DNA of 64,000 nucleotides, taken from the NCBI RefSeq assembly GCF_020520425.1, contig NC_079489.1:22406001-22470000 (forward strand), read 5' to 3'. The first letter of the stretch is position 1, and every line of letters starts with the position of its first letter. This stretch comes from Spinacia oleracea (taxonomy: Eukaryota > Streptophyta > Magnoliopsida > Caryophyllales > Amaranthaceae). The notes under the pieces are model-generated. The model had not been told where the DNA came from and made no database searches. It saw nothing but the letters and a program-made list of their open reading frames with translations. Of the stretch, positions 1 through 13,102 are shown piece after piece. Position numbers and translations under genes: made by a program.

Positions 1-467
1 AATTATCATGAAAAATAATATGAAAAATTAATCTAAAATCATGAACTATCTATAAAAATATATATCAACCATAGATAATCATAATCAAATACAAGTATTA
101 ACTTACTACGTACATTATCTTAAAGCAATATATATAAAAGTCATGCTATGATTCATATATACTTAGCGATAACGTAGTAAATTTAGAAAAAGTGATAAAA
201 AATCATTTATACATTAAATTAATTCGCAGAGTTTAGTCAAACTGAAATAAAAGCGATATTTTAAAACAAAAATAACTTTCTAACTAGCATTATCATTTTT
301 TCTACAAGATAATCCAAAACTAAATAAAAACAACTTTCTGGCTACGAACAAACTAATTACCAAGTAAACCTATCTTTATGCTAGCTTAGCTTCAAGATAA
401 CTTGTTCATCTCTTGATCTACATTTTACTATTACCACTTGAATCATCAATAATCTGCAAAGAAAATT

Positions 468-632
468 CAATGTCAAATATATATGAAGTATGATGAACAT
501 TCCATAAAATCAAGGGAAAATTAACAGTAATCCTAACTAGCTTGATCCTAACTACTAGTGGTCTTCTCAAAATAATACCAACTATTAATCAAGGGAAAAA
601 TGCATGACTATTAGAAATATAGACATGAACAA
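468..632. repeat. Dispersed repeat, copy 1 (copy 2 at 5286-5451)
   Basis: About 165 bp here match 5286-5451 in the same orientation with few differences. Both contain the words aaatcaagggaaaatt, ttgatcctaactacta and atgcatgactattagaaat. Copy 1 ends about where the Helitron at 645 begins. Just left of it (about 421-455, - strand) is an exon-like piece that resembles 8,690-8,730, so this 9-kb stretch seems to hold several decayed copies of one unit. Nothing codes here. Confidence 0.6.
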
Positions 633-644
633 TGAATATATATA

Positions 645-3321
645 CTAGTCTTATATGCACGCGATGCGTGCGGGATTATATAAAAACTTTAAATTATTCC
701 TGGTGATTTAGAGACACGGTATCGTAAGAAAAGATACGCATTAAACCAATTTCCACGTGCATTGTATAACCATTATCACTAAGGTCAGCTAAAATAATGA
801 CCCGATGGGGTTTGGGTTTCGATTCTCTTACTTATAATCACTAAGGTCAACTTGTTACAATTCTTCTGGATTTTCAAGTATACTATAGATTCTACTTCCA
901 TGAATTTAACAACAAATAAAAAGCTTGAAAAATTCCACTAAAATGATTACAGTAATCAGACAAATAAATTAGAAAAACACGGTTACTGATCAGAACAACA
1001 CACATACCACAGTAGCACTGGCAACAACAGAAGCCATTACTGCAGCTTTAAATCCAGCTATGGTTGCCTCTGTCAATATTTACCAATCAAAATTAGCAAA
1101 ATTCAATCATCCGACGAAAATAATAAAATTCAATCATGAAATCACAAAATGATAAACCCAAATCTGAAAGAAGAAAAGATGAACAATGAGAGATCCCAGA
1201 ATACCTCGAGCGCAATCAGCTTTGATTTTTTGAGCTTCAAGAGGAGCATGAATCAAGAAAGACGACATGTTGGTGGTGGTGGCGTTGTTTTTAAATTACA
1301 GCATACGGCGACCTGGGAACAGCATATTGCTGGTGATTTTCCTATTGTGCATAATGTTGCCAAGACTTATTCGTTACCAACATGCCAAACAGGCTTGGCC
1401 CTCTCCGAGAGTTAATCTGGTTTTCTTTCATTGTCGCCACAATAGCTTCCGTATCTCCCCACTTGCAATCTGCTGCGCGCGCCATCCCTGCATTCAAATC
1501 AACAGTTTAGCTTGACATTATTACACATCATACCACCATAATCAGAGAACTGCTAACATTTACCTCAATCTCTCGTTGTCTCTTCTTTTAAAGAATTTCT
1601 AACAGAGTTTTACATTACTCTTTCTCCTCTTTTGCAGCTTTCCACTGATAAATGAAATAAAAACAACATTATGGATTCATTATCTTCATCTATGATTGTA
1701 TTAAGTTACCTTTGTCCACCAAACCAGATACTTTCCTGTTAGACCTTAATGAAGAAGTCACATACACCTCTGGCTTTTTCATTCGCGAATCTGCAATTGG
1801 GAAAAAATAAAGTGCGACTATATCTCCAAGCATTGTGTACTATATATCCAAGCATGACATGTAGACATGAATATAATATATCAATCAGTTTGGATTTCTT
1901 GGTATGAACAAATATTAGTGGAGGTTTCCTGACAAAATCAGTCCCAGCTTTTCTGTAGAATTTCTGGTTTGGTATGGTTAGCTACTTAGGTGTACATTGA
2001 TAATTTTTAGTAGGCTATAAAGGTTAGCAGTTGGAAAACTTAGTAGATTTGTAAAGATGTGGGTCTTTGTAAATCAATGGCCATTTGGTACCCCATCAAT
2101 CAAATTGATTTCGCACTAAATATTAGACGAAACTCGACCGACATTGTTGCGCAAAATCTCATCCAAATACCTGAACAAACTCTCAAGTTCAACCTTGATT
2201 TCTATTGAAGAATGAATTGAAAAGTATAAATCTAGGATTTTTAAAAGCTGGTAACATTTCACCAAAGGTGGTGGAATTTCAAGTGTAAAAACAAATCTTA
2301 TAAAAAGACTCCATGATCGCGAATCTCAATCACAGAGACAACAACCCCTAAAAATTGACCCAAATCCACGTATTCCAAAATTTAGGTGCATCAAGTCAAA
2401 TTTTACTGAAATACAAAAGAGAATAACAGAGGTTCGAGTCACGCTCCAAATCTCCAAACTTATCCAAATAGGGATTATAAAATCCAAATTGAAGCAAAGA
2501 AGTGACCCAAACTGACCCGGCAATCAAAAACTCATTGACAACAAGTTTGAATGTGAAAAGATCCAAATCAGGCCAATGTGACTCCAAAATATACTCAAAT
2601 AATTTTTCAGAACCCCTCTCTGCAAACAATATCTTCCTTCAAAACCCCATTGTCAAACACTAACCGATAACTAACATATAAAAGAAAAATACAAAATTGT
2701 ACAAAATCAAAAACATAAAAAGTTTAAAAAAGAAAATGAATGCAGTACCTTGCGGAAGCCATTCTTCAAGGCGAGCATCAAGCTTACACTGCTTCAATTT
2801 TGGCGACTTATTCGCCTGTTAAATAAAAAAACTCCATTGTCAGACCAAAATCAAACAAATTACATACAATCGAAAACAAAAACCGTGAAATAAAAATTCA
2901 AATTGAAGATATAAATAATTAAATTAGTAAATTACCCTCTTTTTCTTGCAGAAATCCTTAGAAACATTGGGAATTGATGATTGAATCAAACACTATTATT
3001 GAAGATAAACCTCGAATTCGGTGTGGTAATTACGTTGATGAACATCAACTTCTCAAGCCTGACAATTAGAGCTTCCAGAATTTACATGGAGGAGAGAGGG
3101 AGGGGAGAAATCGGAGGAGACGGCGAGAAAGGTGAGGGGTATCCCTAGAAATGGGTGAGGAGAGAGAAAGGTGAGAGGGGAAGAGAGGCTCAGCAACTCA
3201 GCAAGTGCATAAAAAACGAAAAAGCAGTAGAAATATGTGAGGGTACTTTAGTCTTTTAAAATGGGGACACGAAAAGTGATGTTACAAAAACACCCTCAGC
3301 TGTTCCTTTATATAATAGAGA
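645..3321 (-). mobile_element. Non-autonomous Helitron (2.7 kb)
   Basis: Read on the - strand the element begins with TCTCTATTATATAAAGG at 3321 and ends at 645 with CTAG, preceded by the GC-rich near-palindrome GCACGCATCGCGTGC about 10 bases upstream. It sits between an A (3322) and a T (644). A TC start, a hairpin followed by CTRR, and A|T insertion without target duplication are Helitron hallmarks. The same termini recur at 30.85, 50.5, 51.4-52.2 and 55.7 kb, so this is a family. No Rep/helicase gene is visible, so it would be non-autonomous. It contains at least one splice-flanked exon-like segment (2749-2815). Confidence 0.65.
2749..2815 (-). pseudogene. Exon-like captured fragment inside the Helitron
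   Basis: On the - strand a 67-bp open segment is bounded by a good acceptor (tttaacag) and a donor (gtactg). In its open frame it encodes roughly ANKSPKLKQCKLDARLEEWL followed by PQ. No flanking exon that would make a gene could be joined to it, and the parent gene was not recognised. Helitrons often carry such captured exons, and that is the simplest reading. Confidence 0.35.
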
Positions 3322-6300
3322 TTTTTTTTTTGGTAAATTAGTGAACTTAATTACCAAAGGTAGAAACCCAAACAACAACCAACACAAAACAACAAGAGAA
3401 ACAAAAGCTCAGGGAGCACAGCCCGCACCCAAGCAAAAACAAAAAACACTAAAACATTCTACAAAGACACCAGCCAAACTGATGTTCATTAACTTGCTGT
3501 GTAAACGCTTAAACCGTGACTTCCTTTAATTAGCAGGCTTGCCCATTTGACACCAGCCAAACAAGCTACGCAGCAGAACCAGACTGAACATCACAAGGCT
3601 TGCACAAAAGAACTGCACAACAACAAGCTGAAAAAGAAACTGCACAACAGCAAGCCAGCCTGAGCAGAACAGTATGCTTGTTAAAGTATCACTAGTTACT
3701 ACAACTCACTAGGCTATTCAATACTTAGTAGTCAACATATGACTGAACTATGGAGATAACAACAGAAGCAAATAGGAATTTACTATTTTAAACTTTAGAT
3801 AAATTGAAATCAAATGAAGTGGAGGGCGAGTGGAATCTGCGACATGAATATGCAAAGGTGGCTATAGAAGTGACTATAAACAGCACTAGCAATACGTCTT
3901 TTCTAATGTAAAAGTCCTGTTACAATTCTTTTCAGTGGTGTTCTTAATCAGCCATGTAACATATATGCCTGGATTTTGAATTGGTCTGTTAACATTTAAC
4001 AACAATACTAACTTTTTTAAGAACGTTGAAAACTCAAGATATTCAATATATGGACTTTTACCTACTCCGTTTTTCAGGTCTTTATATCATTATAATTTAG
4101 GGTCATTTCCCGAGTTTACTTCATCTAAATTGGCATCTTACCGTTCGAAAAGGTTTCTGCAGGCTGGCTTAATTGTTATATGTTTTCTTTATTAGTTCAT
4201 GACATTGTCTTATTCTGAATATTCTGTTTTGTTGCATGCAATATGATTGTTTACAACTCTATTCTCTTTCTTAATTATTATCCCTTCGACTAATCTTTTT
4301 AACTCATTTGTTTCTGTTTACTGAATTTAGTTGAAAATGGCGAAGAACTGAAACAAAAAGCTCAAATAAGCCCATATGAGAAAGTAAAGTCCATGCCCAT
4401 AGAAAGGAATGCCTAAATATGAAGACCTCATGTCAAACGACATTGTTCAACAACTGTTGGATAAGAATAAGATTTGTGGAAAAGGAAAAGAGAATTCCAA
4501 TGCTAAACAAGATTATCAAGACTAAGTACCTAAAGAAGACCATGACTGGGATGATGATGATGAGTTAGGGATTTCTCGAGTGAGAGAGGTGGAAACTGCA
4601 ACTAATTACTCAGCATCAAAATCTTTACCAAAAAAGGTTTTACCTACCAATTATTAAGCTTCTTTTGACTGACTCCTCTAATTTCTGAGTTTTGTGTTCT
4701 AAATGCCAGGTTTACATTATATTTTGGTTTATAGAATATGCTTAATGAGTACTCTATTCTCTGTGAATAAAATAGCTAGTTAATTTATCTGGATAATTTC
4801 CTACGTATATGTGATTTGCATATATCCTGACACTAGATGTAAAGATATGTTGATGATGCGCATGCCTAACTATGCATAGATGGTAATTGTAATAGTATGA
4901 GTTGTATCGCTATTGATGCAATGTTAAAATACTGAAGTTGAAGCTTACTTTTTCAATTTTTCATTTAATTTAAATGAAAATTCTACCTTCATTTGGATTT
5001 GGACAAATTGAAGGTGTGGCGATTGGCGAATGTTTAATGTAATAATTATATGAGCTTATACTTTGTATCATATATTCACATGTAAATTTGAAGCAAAAAG
5101 CTTCGCACAATACAATGAGACCAATTATATACAATGAGACCAATTATATTCTTCTACCCACGACAGAACCTCTTTTATACCCAATAACTCAGCCATAAGC
5201 GCATCATTCGCATAGAAAACCATGGAGCGACCCTCTAACTGTCCTTAAAATTTCTAGCAACTGCAGCTATTCCCGAAAGAAAATTTAATATGTCAAATAT
5301 ATATACAAAGCATGTTAAACATATTTTAAAATCAAGGGAAAATTAACAGTAATCCTAACCAGGCTTGATCCTAACTACTAGTAGTATTCTCTAAATAACA
5401 ACAACTATTAATCAAGGGGGAAATGCATGACTATTAGAAATAAAGACATGAACAATGTAGAAAGTTGGGTCAAAAAATGGAAGGTCCCATCTACTACTCC
5501 CCATCACTAAATAATAGGCTACATTTCTATCTTAACCTGTCCCAAATAGGTTGCAACTCCAAAGAATATATATTTCTCTTAATATTCTGAATGTATCTAG
5601 GGGCAGGGGTTGTCTGGATATCACCTACTAGCTCTTGCATATTGCAGTACTCTAGAACTAATTGTTCCTGGCATAACATCATATGTGATTAGATAAAACC
5701 TTGTAAAATATTGCAAGCGATTCTTGACGAGCTTGATCCCACAAATATTATAATAGTAGGCCTATTCTTGTAACACATTTCCCAACCATATTGATTCACT
5801 AACTGCTAATGAAGTTGCTATGTACTTAACTTGACAGGTTGATAATGCTACAATTTCTTATTTCTAGGAAGTTCAAAATAACACTGTAGAACCGAGATAA
5901 AAAAAAAAGTAATCGAGTTGTACTTTCCTTTCAACTTGGTCACCAAGTGTCTGTAAACCTTGAGAATTTGCTAGACTACTCGTTGACCCCAGTTCGGTAC
6001 CAGTAACCATAGGATGAGACACATTTTTTCAATATAACATTGCATTGCTTTAGTCAGTCAGTCATCACACTCTGAACTTGGTTTCTCTAGTTAAGAAACA
6101 TTCTAAAACTACCTATGTATTTACACAGTGTAATCTTAAGCCTTTGTTCTCTAGAACATACAAAGTATAACATTTCTGAAATGCATTAATAAAGTTTTTG
6201 TTAGTCTTCAACTCGCTGAAAGCACTTCCAACAAGATACTTTAACTTTGCATTCTGCTTGTGTCACTGTGTTTGTGTACTTTGGTATAAAACTCTTTCAA

Positions 6301-9300
6301 AGGGGTTTATATAATATGCTTTTTGCTTCTGAATATATGGGTTTGGGAATAGCTAAGGTTTCGTGCATCATCCTCTCTTTTGTTTTTTGTTAGAAGTGGC
6401 TGATATATAACATTATTTAGTTATAGAAAATATCTGAATAATGGAATTAAATGTGGAAGGAGAACTTAAGCTCATTTAAAGCTTATTCAGGTCCTATCAC
6501 TCTCTGATCTCTTAAATAATTTTGATTGCTCGTTTCCGTACACTTACCCCAGTGTCTTTAATTCTCTCAGCAACCTTTTCCAAATACTACAAAGATCTAT
6601 AATAAACACACAATAAAATACCTGCACCAGTAAAACAAAACAAACATAACTAATATTTAAGACAGCCCACACATACTTGCAAACCAACATCAGGATGAGA
6701 TGCAATATGCTTCCAACAAGTTCCAAAGCAGCTTCTCTGACAGATATTGCATAATCACATAACCTTCCTTCGACAGCAAGTTAAACACGCTTATCGCGTA
6801 AGACTTCAGGATCAGCTTCTACAATTATACTAACCTGTTCCAGTTGGCAGCAAAGAAGAAAAAATGAGTGAAATAAAGTGGTCATTGGACCTCCAAAACC
6901 ACTAAAGTAAGGAAATCATGAAAATAAAATTAGATACAAAAGGATAGAGACTGATACAAAAAAGAAGAATATCAAATCCTTCACCTTATTCTTCACCTCT
7001 CCCATGAACCAAAAAGGAAGATAACCCTCCTTCAGTCATGCTTTCTACACACTCTCATAATTGAGCTCACTTTTATCTATTGATTTTAACAAGATTAGAG
7101 TATCCATTTTGCTGTTATTTGCAGTTTGATAATGTCTCAACATTTGATTTTGTAGTTTATACTACGTAATTAAGAGGCGTAAGAGATTAACTCTTTTTCT
7201 TGGGCAAAATCTTGGAGACGTTTCATACCAGGCCATAAGGTGGAAAATGATGGAAGTTTTATTGTTAACTAGCCCACTCTTCACATTGAAGCAGCTATGC
7301 AGTTTCAAATGAAGTCTGAGCAATTAAGCATGCATGACAATGCTCCTTATCGACTAATTATCATGTGCTTGGATTGATACCATTCAATATAAACCGGAAA
7401 CAACACTACCATGATGAAGAGTTGATTGCAAAAGAATGAAGCCAGTTAACAAGGAAAAAACAAGTGATGGTTCGTCTCATAGTGTTTACATCCTTATCAG
7501 ATGTACTAAGTTTCTGCAATGTAGTTGTACGCATAGATATAAATGTGACTCCCTTAAGGACCTCAGCCATCTGAACAGGAGTTTTTTAAATCAGACAACT
7601 AGACAAGAGTTTTTTAAATCAGACAAGAGTTGTACCTATGAAAAAGTTGTGGGCTTGGAGGGTTTTTCTTCTAATTTTTTTAAACACTCGACTATAATTT
7701 GCCAATTGAACACACTTATTTCGTCACCCTGGAATTTAGTCTGGACTGTAGAGTATCTGTTATGAAAGATTCAGCAAAATTATACTCCTTTTTGCTGATT
7801 ACTTTAAGGAAAATACTGATATGATTTCTGATTTACTGGTGCTAATTAAAACCGTATAATTTTTTTCCCCTATGCTGTCCACATTTACGAATCATGATGA
7901 CTTCTATGTAGATGTAAAATGTGTAACAACATGGACCAAGAGAACGTCTCTTAATAATCACATGCTGTCTTCTGTTGGTAAATCGAGGTAAATGGAATCT
8001 TGATGTAGGAATTCTTAGGCTAAACTAATTGCGTTGACAGGGTACATGAAGTTGAATGCTATGCCGACGCTCAGGCTAATGTGTGCAGTCTAATATGTGT
8101 TTAACATAATAACAGGGTATGCTATCTACTTTCATTCTAAATAGAATTTGAGTGTGGATCTCAAAAAATCTGGACCAATGTGTGTTAGTCTCACCACTTC
8201 TACCCGCCTTCTCTGTAGCTCTTACAGGATTTGTGCTCAGAAGTTAGAACCTTGGGGGAGTAATTAAGTCAGTCATCTACCCTTTCTAATTTGCACCTTG
8301 GGGGAGTAAAGCCTTTGAATTTGAACTAGAACCCTCCGGTTTTGGCAGTTGAGTCTTATTGTTATAGATCAGACACCAAAACATAGCAATATCTACATCA
8401 CTTATAAAACACAAGATGTCCATATTACTCTTATTTCAAACAACTACCCCCACTGCAACCCTCATAACCCGTATAAGCTGATGCAGCCTCCTTTTTCTGT
8501 ACCATTACATACCTTATTATGATAATACCAAATCTAAGCTTCTACCTTCTAATTTCACCATCATCCATAAATAATCGAAAACTATAAAGCTTGTTTCAGC
8601 TATCAGTTTATCTATAAAGCATTAAACACAGTTAACTACATATGAAATTACCTTGCCTTTGGCAATAGTGTCAAAGTCTCATGTCTAGGCCTGCTTTTCA
8701 CCATTGCCACAAGAATCATCAGTAATCTACAAAAAGAAGTTTAATATGTAAATTAGATATGCCACATTTCAGGGCTAAATAACATTGACTGGTTTAATTT
8801 TACAAGAAGAACTCCACAATAAAAATGTGAAAGAATATTAGGAGTTTAGGACAACAAAAATATATTGGTTATGCTATTGTAAAATCAAGAAGAACATAGT
8901 CTTATTAATAGCAACATAATTCAATAATGTGCACGGAAAAGAGACAATATATAAGATGCACAAGTGGAAATAATGAAAGGAAAATCAGAACTTTTTCTAC
9001 TTTGAGGAGGATCCCATAGGCCAAAATGAATTCCTTGTACTACACATAGTAATTAATAAGAAACGAGTTGAGTGGACATCATTCCATCAAACTGGTTACC
9101 AATTTTCAGTGTACTAAACAGGAAACAAAATAATAAAAAATATTATGGAAAACATTTAACTGCTCACTTACTGGTGTTCTGAAGCATCTAGGAGAAAATA
9201 AACAGAGCCAAGCCCACTAGCCAAAGTTTTTTTCATACAGGGCCCTGTTGACGAGTAGCTGTTTAAAAATAAGGAGTTACATGATACAATCAGAAAAGGA

Positions 9301-9699
9301 GAGCTTGAGTAGACACACTATTTTCCCTTTATCTGAAATCAACAAACATCAACTTAGGATTCTTACCTCATATCTATTCCACGTCTGTTTGTATCCAAGA
9401 GCTACACGTGTAACAAAAATGACGAGAGCGCTCACAGAAATGACATCTAGTAGTAAATATGACCTGAGAAGAATTTACACAGGGCTCAAGAACTTACCAA
9501 TGCTATGTAACAGAAGCAGATATGTGTCAAAAGTGGCCAACATCAGTTGCAGGGTTAAAGAAAAATACGGAGAATGCAACTCAATGATATCACACTTATT
9601 TATAATATGTTGACATATTTGGTATCCTTTTAACTTAAACTCAGGTGTCGTCTTTCTTGTTTGCAGCAATACATTGGCCCTATGATTCTTTGATTACTT
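3322..9699. other. No supported gene; repeat-derived, low-complexity DNA
   Basis: Open frames in this stretch are short, AT-rich and without recognisable domains. Gene-like scraps occur. A 38-codon frame at 4409-4525 (+), starting MPKYEDLMSNDIVQQLL, is followed by an acidic stretch broken by stops. An exon-like piece lies at about 8646-8730 (-), flanked by splice-like sites and broken by a stop. The second copy of the 165-bp repeat is at 5286-5451. These suggest decayed pieces of an unidentified gene, possibly inside the large CACTA element that ends at 11,310. Confidence 0.4.
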
Positions 9700-9752
9700 C
9701 CAAGCATGTCTACTAACTTATTACTCCATAATAAGTTAGTAGACATGCTTGG
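9700..9752. repeat. Perfect 23-bp inverted repeat with 7-base loop
   Basis: The arms at 9700-9722 and 9730-9752 are exact reverse complements (arm 1 starts ccaagcatgtctactaac; loop actccat). A perfect stem of this length in otherwise decayed DNA indicates recent origin or constraint. No transposon termini or coding function could be assigned. Confidence 0.85.
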
Positions 9753-11159
9753 TTAATTTAAACTAACAAATCACATGTGCAACAAGATCACTTGTGCCAC
9801 AATATTCGTGTTTTAAAGTTCTTATCTACTTAGCAACTATAGCAACTGAAATGCAACAATCCAAATAAGGTTGAAAAACATACAAAATCAGCTCTCCGAT
9901 TAGCAAAGCTTGTAGCACCACTACACATTCATAGTGAACTGGATAAAGGACATACTGATCTAATTACAGTCATCTATAGAAAGACATTTCAATTCCTTAA
10001 TTTTGCGCGAAAGCACCATTTGTAAGTGTAACCTTGCTGAAAGACAATATACCAGATAGATGCTCAGAAAACAGAAATTACTCAAGTTTGATTGAGGAGC
10101 CTAACAGAAAGCAGAACCAGCCAGGAAAGGCGCTAGAGAGACATCTAATGGTTATGTTCTTGCTGGTCTCATGGTTATGTTCTTACTAGTCTTTTGTATA
10201 AAAGAAAAGGTGCAAACTTAAGCTACAATTCTATGAATAACTCGGCCAGTGCAAATTAGGAATGTGCAGATGAATTATTATTGTTGATGATTTTGTAAAG
10301 GCATTGAAATTACCATGATGATTTTGTAAAAGCCTTGAAATCTAAACAGCCATTAAACAACAACATCCAGCATCTCTGTTACTCTATAAACAGAATAATA
10401 AGCAGCAACATAAAACACCTAAGATCGATATAAAACAAAAATGACTAAAAACAAAACCAATAGAAACTAAAAGTAATTAAAATTCAACCACGAAACTAGC
10501 CAGATATTAACCCTAAATTTAAACATAATAATGTTATGCTGAATTCTTTTATAAATCTGTTAAATTGCCAGAAACTTACTATGAATATGTAGAAAAGAAA
10601 TAACAAACACACAAATTCGGTAACAAAAGTTCTAAAAAAATTACAAACAAACCTTCAAGAATTTCTTGAGTGAATTGGGCGAATCTATCTGACAAACCAA
10701 AGGAGCTGTAACTCTACAACCCACAACTCAGACGAATTTCTCCAGAAAAAACACTAATTTATAGAAACTTGAGATGGTTTTGTTTGGGCAATTGTGAAGA
10801 ACCCTTAACCCGAGATTTCCATCCTTAAATATTGATAGGAATGAGAGGATTGTTACAGATTTTGAACAAATTTGAGGGGATTTGCTTTAGGTAACAGATT
10901 AAAGACGAAATTGAGAGGATTCCGAGAATTTGAGCTTTTATGTAAGAACGTTTCTAGTGAAGAGTAGTTGATTTTTGGGAGTGTAGGTTGAGTTTGTTGT
11001 TTGAGGGATCTGATAATCGTGGAGTAGGGTGTGGGAGCAGGAATAAGAGAATTAGGCGGGACATTTAGGGCGAAATATTTGGGCGAAATATTTGGGCGAA
11101 ATTTTCTTCAGCGGGCTTACAAACACGTGGGTTTCACTTTTTTTTTAATTTTTTTTTTG
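9753..11159. other. No gene seen; probable interior of CACTA element
   Basis: AT-rich sequence without a supported ORF. Short local tandem duplications are visible, for example near 10,140-10,200 (gttatgttcttgctgg / gttatgttcttacta), near 10,265-10,345 (gatgattttgtaaa twice) and at about 11,075-11,105 (gggcgaaatattt repeated). Confidence 0.4.
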
Positions 11160-11310
11160 TAAATAGCGACGTTTTAGTACGTCGGTATATGTTGTGACTT
11201 TGTACAGGGTCGCAATTTGCAAAGTAACATTCGCGCTCCGAAATCTATTGCGACCCTTCATTACACCGTCGCAATTATTCCGTCTAAATATGTACCCTTT
11301 TTTTGTAGTG
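11160..11310. mobile_element. 3' terminus of a CACTA (En/Spm-type) transposon
   Basis: The stretch ends in ccctttttttgtagtg. Its reverse complement, CACTACAAAAAAAGGG, is the classic terminal inverted repeat of plant CACTA elements. Just inside are repeated sub-terminal motifs in both orientations (gcgacgttttagtacgtcg, gggtcgcaattt, attgcgaccctt, ccgtcgcaatt), as expected of transposase-binding repeats in this superfamily. No matching CACTACAA end was found upstream in the window, so the element either starts left of position 1 or has lost its 5' end. It interrupts a reading frame that stays open immediately downstream. Confidence 0.75.
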
Positions 11311-11431
11311 CCACCAAACCTATTTCATATACGATGAATCCCATGGTTCAATACTAGTATCAAAGTCTGACATTCGGGAAATAATTAAGAATCCATGTTC
11401 GGACTCTTTACTGCATGGGAACTGCCGCAAC

Positions 11432-12350
11432 ATGTATATGTTTGGTTTCGACGGCGTGCATCGAGTAGCACACCTTCCAAACCGAACGGATGTTGTAACC
11501 GCGGGACATGCATTCCAAGATGATTTGACCTTAGCTCTAGATATTCTTATCGCTGAAGATGCGGATGACATTGTCCCTCCATTTGCAAGGTTCATTTTGG
11601 ACCCAAGTCCAACTCTCCCAACAGGTGGTACAATTCACCTATTACGCCGAACACCCGTACAACTTTACATGGGAAGCTATACATATGTCGTTCACATTTT
11701 CAAGGTGGTAGTTGACGTTAGCGATATAGATTTGTCTACTTCGGTATTCATGAGAAGACAAGATAATGTTGACGTTAGGTTCAATTCAGCTAGGTTTGCT
11801 GCAACCACTAAGAATCCCCTTAGGAGGTTTCCAACCCCAATGGAAATTGTCGTATGGAATACGCGAAGTGCCACACAACAATCATTCCCTTCCAATTTTA
11901 GAACTTTTTTTTCACTTCATAGGCCCAAGGTGATACTTTTGCTTGAGACTAGGGTTTTCCATGAGCAGTTTGAATCAATATTCAACTTGCTTGGGTGCAG
12001 TTTGAAATGGTCTTGTGTGGATGGTGTGGGAATTTCAGGAGGAGGGGTACTAATGTGGGATGATAATCTCATCCATATTCAACTGAATTCCCAAAATCCT
12101 GGACCAGAAAGTGCTATGCAAGTAGTCATAAAGGTATATATAAGTTTTGCAAATATATATGCAATACGTGTTTAGGGTTTAACCGATCTCATAGTATCAA
12201 ACAATTTAAATATAATATCGATATTTTGTGATTAATTGAATCATACTAACTTTACTTTTTTATTTTTATTTTCATTTGTGTTATCTGCTATATACACAGG
12301 CAAGATTCTTAGAAGACAAAACTGGACCTAGTAGAAGACTCTTCACATAG
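11432..12350 (+). CDS. Chimeric ORF: unknown N-terminal half plus LINE-type endonuclease fragment
   Basis: The frame is open from the CACTA border (11,312) to 12,175, and the first in-frame ATG is at 11432. A likely splice (donor gtatata at 12133, acceptor cacag at 12299) joins a short last exon, 12300-12350, ending in TAG. The first ~130 residues match no family I know. From about residue 134 (MEIVVWNTRSA...) the protein resembles the start of the exonuclease/endonuclease/phosphatase fold of plant LINE ORF2 proteins: the WNTR motif, a LLLETRV motif, then GGGVLMWDDN. It stops after about 100 residues of this domain, well short of a full endonuclease, and has no reverse transcriptase. The CACTA insertion probably removed the true N-terminus. 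It may be cargo of the neighbouring MULE-type unit or an old gene fragment. Enzymatic activity is unlikely. Confidence 0.5.
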
Positions 12351-12379
12351 TGGATGGATGGAAAACTCGGGCCTATTTG

Positions 12380-12490
12380 CCGGAATGTGTTATCACTGTT
12401 GTTACCGGAATGTATAGGCAAGATTCTTAGAAGTAATAGAGGTCTCATTTTATGATACCGGAATGTATTATCACTGTTGTTCCATGCAAT
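12380..12490. repeat. Short duplicated segment behind the chimeric ORF
   Basis: Two copies of ggaatgt(g/a)ttatcactgttgtt occur in this interval. The word gcaagattcttagaag, which begins the putative last exon at 12300, is repeated at about 12,418. A local duplication has therefore copied the exon start. No coding role is apparent for the second copy. Confidence 0.6.
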
Positions 12491-12739
12491 CGAAGTACTG
12501 GTTTAGTTTGTTTGAATTATAAGTACTAGTAGTTTGTTTGAATGTAGTGTTATATTTAAGTTTAAGTGGCTGTGCGTAATTTGTAGTAGTTTAGTATCTA
12601 AGGAAAAGTACTAATAAAATTTATGTATGTCTTTTTCAAACCAATTTGGTATGATAGATTAGAAATCTTAATCTTAATGTAAGTTATTTAAGTATTATTT
12701 AACAAAAACTCTTAAATCAAAAAAATAAATTTTTTGGTA

Positions 12740-12995
12740 GTACGAACACGTTACATAAGTATGATGTACAGTCAATGTGGAATCAAATACGGTCATGGAC
12801 AGAAGCTAGACATTGTAAAAAGAGTGACACGTTTACTTGAAATCATTTAAACCAAATAATCCCCTATAACGAACATGTTACATAACGAACATGTCACATA
12901 AGTAAGACGTACTGTCATTTGGAATCCAATACTGTCATTTTGGACAGAAGGTAGACATGTGAAGACTGACACGTTATACTTGAAATAAATATAAC
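12740..12995. repeat. Two-copy imperfect direct repeat (~125 bp) upstream of SUMO-like gene
   Basis: Two adjacent copies (about 12,740-12,865 and 12,870-12,995) share acgaaca.gt.acataagta, ggaat.caatac.gtcat, ggacagaag.tagacat and a tail resembling taatcccctataa. They lie just upstream of the TATA box of the SUMO-like gene and contain copies of the ATACTGTCA-type motif. They are plausible subterminal repeats of the transposon carrying that gene, but no terminal inverted repeat was found to prove it. Confidence 0.6.
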
Positions 12996-13061
12996 CCAAT
13001 ATACCCCTAAAATAACAACAAGTCACAAAAGCATAATATACTGCCAAAAATCCACTTGTAA

Positions 13062-13069
13062 TATAAATA
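13062..13069 (+). promoter_or_regulatory. TATA box of the SUMO-like gene
   Basis: TATAAATA is followed by ggcctcattacttg. The expected transcription start, 25-35 bases downstream, falls almost exactly at the left target-site duplication of the MITE at 13103. The MITE would therefore sit in the 5' leader or at the start site. Confidence 0.5.
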
Positions 13070-13102
13070 GGCCTCATTACTTGTAGGTACTCTTAAAGAA
13101 AA

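Noticed and set aside
7436..9669. Frames of 109, 121 and 64 codons
   Set aside because: Amino-acid composition is random-like, there are no domains and no splice-supported neighbours.
11320..11895. Two - strand frames of 91 and 67 codons
   Set aside because: They are antisense to the open chimeric ORF, which has the better coding signal and the endonuclease motifs.
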